DNA of 20,212 nt, from assembly GCA_038496445.1 (NCBI GenBank), contig JALMLS010000485.1:1-20212 (forward strand), read 5' to 3'. Below are positions 17,626 to 20,212 of this stretch, piece by piece; the stretch's first letter is position 1, and each line of letters starts with the position of its first letter. The notes beneath the pieces were generated by a model that was given only the letters and a program-made list of their open reading frames with translations, ran no database searches and was not told the origin of the DNA. Source of the stretch: Trichosphaerium sp. ATCC 40318 (lineage: Eukaryota > Discosea > Flabellinia > Trichosidae). The translations under genes were made by a program, and so were the position numbers.

Positions 17626-17967
17626 CTTTGCCTTTCCACTTTTTTTGTTCAAAAAATCCAGGTGAGCGTAGGAGAGAGAAATAAAATCTAATTTATAAAA
17701 CGATGTATTAAAATACACTCTCGAGTCATATTTTGCAGAAAATCTTATGTCTTGACCGCATCGCATACCTTGAAGTTTGTTTTTGCCATTTCTGCAATTT
17801 TAAAGGGTACAGGAAAGATGAGTATGCGTGTAAGAGATGTGGCCTTAGTTGTAGGATAATAGATAATTCAAAGAATTTTATTTGAAATTTGGTTACGAGG
17901 TATACAGTCAAGCATGGTCACATGCTAAGAACTCATTCTCTTAGATCCAGAGAAGGTTGTTTTCGGT
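17626..17967. promoter_or_regulatory. Divergent promoter interval between MORN gene 1 and LRR gene
   Basis: 342 bp separate the two proposed ATGs. No coding potential was seen. AT-rich runs occur, but I could not assign a TATA box or a factor site. Confidence 0.35.
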
Positions 17968-18409
17968 ATGGCAGCTTTGGAGAGGATAGTTGGTATGTAT
18001 GGCGTTTCAAGTAAGTTATTTGTTAGGATAAAATAGTCCATTTATCAAACAAGGGACGTACCGGCCCAAACGTGCCATCTTTTATGAGATATTGTTCACA
18101 ACCACGTTGGGTCTATTACTCCACAATACGACTATTGTTCTCAGACTGAGTGAGCTACCAAACGACATTATTGCGGCATTGGCAGGTGTACACACTATCA
18201 ACCTATGTCGTTATAAGTCAATAACAGACAATGGCATTGCAGCATTGGCAGGTGTACATGAGATTGATTTATCATCTACAAATGTAACACATGCAGGTTT
18301 AAAGGCAATTTCAGGTGTACACACCATCTGGTTGGAGTACCGCAGAAATGTAGAGCTACCAGTTATTAAAACATTGACAGGTGCACATAAAATACGTTTT
18401 CTTGGATAA
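17968..18409 (+). CDS. Short leucine-rich-repeat protein (about 132 aa)
   Basis: The certain part is an open frame to 18409 containing LRR units of 20-24 residues: IIAALAGVHTINL, ITDNGIAALAGVHEIDLS, VTHAGLKAISGVHTIWL and IKTLTGAHKIRFL. This frame has no ATG at its start. An exon 17968-18010 (MAALERIVGMYGVS, donor GTAAGT) joined through a 43-nt intron (18011-18053) to 18054-18409 gives a complete frame. The splice is plausible but less certain than others here. The hydrophobic part before the repeats (IFYEILF, TLGLLL) resembles no clear domain. With three to four repeats it is short for an LRR protein and may be a fragment of a larger family. Known: LRRs are protein-binding solenoids. Confidence 0.55.
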
Positions 18410-18840
18410 ACTGTGATAAACAAGCTCAAAATCAAGACATTTATCGCTTTTATTGATAATTCTTCAACTCCAGCATGAACAGATGTACAACTGTTACCTT
18501 ACCAAAGGTTGCTGAAATGGGGACCGGGATTGTATTTTATATATGTCAACACTGAAGGGAACAAAACTAGTTAGGTGTCTTTCCACGTGTACAAAAAATA
18601 AAATGATTTCCAAATTTCTCAACATTGTAATACACTGCATTTTGATTTACTAACTAGCTACTGGATTTTTATCTATTGTAGTCACGTGTTTATTATTATT
18701 ACGAAATTACACGAAATTTCTAGTCACGTCTTCTCAAACACGTAGCCAGACAACCGTTGATTTGCAGAGCAATATATTTGGACAGAGTGTGGTTCTCGTT
18801 TTATAAACTAACTATAATTTCACTTTTCGAAAAGTTCTGT
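18410..18840. other. Convergent intergenic region, no gene seen
   Basis: It lies between the LRR gene and the 3' end of MORN gene 2. CACGTG occurs at 18594-18599 and 18683-18688. No protein-like frame or RNA gene was recognised. Confidence 0.4.
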
Positions 18841-19704
18841 TTACATCACTGAACAAGATTGTACACGCTGGCCATTGTTATAGTTGGCTTCTTCGTTCAA
18901 AATACCATTTTCATCCCATGCTTTGAAATCTCCTTCACGTCTACCATTGATATAATGGCAATTCTTTGACAGTTGGCCAGTGAAATACCATTGCTTGTAC
19001 TCCCCTTCAATTTTACCATTGACGAAAAAACAGTACTTCGATAGTTGGCCATTAGCATACCATATCCTGTGCTCTCCTTGTCGAGTCCCATTAACGTAAC
19101 TTGTCTTCTCCCTTAACTGGCCATTTTTATGGTACCACATTTTTAACTCTCCATCAATTAATCCGTTGACATAGTGCCATTGTCGTTTCAGTTTACCACT
19201 TTCATACCATACTTTGTAGTCTCCCACAAGTTTATCTTTTTTAAGATAATATTGCTCTTGTAATTGACCGTTTTTATACCATAGTTTAACTATTTGATCT
19301 TCATTGCTTCCATTGATGTAGTGCTGACGACTTGCAAGTTGACCGTGTTCTACTTGTTGGCCATCTATGTACTGATATCTGTCATGTACCTGACCATTTT
19401 CATACCACGTGATAAAATCTCCATGTCGTTTACCATGTGACATACTCATTTGACAAACTAGCTGCATTTTGTTTTGCTGTTTGGTTCTAAATTTTTTCCA
19501 CTTTCCATGTTGTTTCATCTTGTAATCATACCTTGATGTTGTTGCTGTGTACTTTGATAGACTTGGCCAAATTAAATACACGTCACATGATAAATCAACA
19601 AAAATAAGCTGTATCTCAACAAGAAGGTCTAGCAATCTACATGTAGGTTGTAACGTGTCGGTAGTACATCTTCAAGAAAAACAAATTACATACCTCGTTT
19701 CCAT
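18841..19704 (-). CDS. F-box-like plus MORN_2 repeat protein 2 (268 aa)
   Basis: Two exons: 19694-19704 (ATGGAAACGAG) and 18841-19636, joined over a 57-nt intron (GTATGT to CATGTAG) in phase 2. The open frame of exon 2 has no suitable ATG, which supports the splice. Spliced N-terminus METRLLDLLVEIQLIFVDLS, then YLIWPSLSKYTATTSRYD and MKQHGKW, parallels protein 1 (EIQLDIMDL, WPLLSKYSAITTRFD, MKKHGKW). About eight MORN_2 repeats follow: HGDFITWYENGQV, KLWYKNGQL, VGDYKVWYESGKL, DGELKMWYHKNGQL, QGEHRIWYANGQL, EGEYKQWYFTGQL, EGDFKAWDENGIL; one near residue 95 is degenerate. A role as an F-box-type adaptor is inferred. It is a diverged tandem paralogue, not a recent copy. Confidence 0.8.
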
Positions 19705-20046
19705 AGTTTTCAAACACAGCTGGTTCCTCGCTGTTCTTTGTTGTTAATGCATTTCGCATGAACTCCACCTGTTACCTCTCCTTCTCCCTACGAAATGAAT
19801 GGTTTTAGTGGATTATTAGGTACAGCTTGTACTTATTTTTATCAATTCACGTGGTTTGTGTATTTTGTTTTGAATGACGCCAAGCCTTGACACGCCTTGA
19901 CTGTTTTACTGAGAAGCTGTCAAAAACAAAGTCAGTTCGATCCAATTGTTGAGTAGTAATAAATCCTGAAAGTAACAAGGTTCACAACAGATGGGTAGGT
20001 TCTTTCCCCAAAAAAATAACTGAACGAGAGGTGCAAGTCTTCTGTT
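19705..20046. other. Region upstream of MORN gene 2, no gene seen
   Basis: Expected to hold the promoter of MORN gene 2 and the terminator region of the gene entering from the right. CACGTG lies at 19848-19853. No further feature was recognised. Confidence 0.35.
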
Positions 20047-20195
20047 TTATTTATTTTTTGAGATTGAAACAGTAAGGATTGTATCTGGTTGTATATTTAC
20101 TATGGGCTGAACCAATACCTTTGTTCCTTGAAGCTTCCAAGTTGCAGTTCCTGGAGGTGTGATAACAACAGTGAAACCGTTGGGGTAGTGGTACT
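20047..20195 (-). CDS. Last exon of an unidentified gene entering from the right
   Basis: A minus-strand frame that begins right after a consensus 3' splice site (TTTTTTTGTCTTGTAG, ending at 20196) and runs to TAA at 20047-20049. It reads YHYPNGFTVVITPPGTATWK, LQGTKVLVQP and TILTVSISKNK. Beta-strand-like alternation suggests the end of a beta-rich domain. An AATAAA-type signal overlaps the stop. Too little is present to name the protein. Confidence 0.55.
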
Positions 20196-20212
20196 CTACA
20201 AGACAAAAAAAT

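Overview
The window looks like nuclear DNA of a unicellular eukaryote (AT-rich, roughly 36-38% GC by eye). Several genes are interrupted by GT-AG introns that restore reading frames exactly, many of them only 49-59 nt long. The gene types (BTB-BACK-SPRY, F-box-like/MORN, NHL membrane protein, LRR, pseudokinase) are those of protist genomes, and AATAAA-like signals sit at or near several stops. The species cannot be named from the sequence. A purely bacterial or viral source is unlikely because of the introns, although MORN_2/F-box families are also common in giant viruses of amoebae.

Layout. 1-894 (minus): 5' part of a coiled-coil gene with a frame break, running off the left edge. Its 440-nt intron belongs to a three-copy family of intron-like repeats (361-800, 1066-1503, 1713-1943) with inverted-repeat hairpins. 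2257-2871 (minus): a kinase C-lobe remnant or pseudokinase. 2872-4414: no recognisable gene, but a perfect 14-bp inverted repeat. 4415-6695 (minus): a many-exon secreted/membrane protein with NHL repeats and one C-terminal transmembrane helix. 7307-7361 (minus): the 3' half of a tRNA-Ser followed by CCA.

7440-13440 holds the most unusual structure: six members of an unrecognised ~110-120 residue protein family sharing the motif GPFPK/GPFP, all preceded by a related leader. Four of them lie in a large imperfect inverted repeat (arms about 8445-10090 and 10740-12462). Outside it, a divergent member lies to the left (7507-7836) and a frame-broken member to the right (12956-13326). Coding parts and leaders are much better conserved between the arms than the DNA between them.

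13574-16202 (plus): an 11-exon BTB-BACK-SPRY gene, a probable cullin-3 adaptor. 16836-17625 and 18841-19704 (both minus): paralogous F-box-like plus MORN_2 genes, each with a tiny first exon (5 and 11 nt) and a phase-2 intron at the same place. Between them lies a short LRR gene (17968-18409, plus). 20047-20195 (minus) is the last exon of a gene entering from the right. No operon logic applies. The shared theme is protein-interaction modules (BTB, F-box-like, MORN, LRR) beside a locally amplified family of unknown function.
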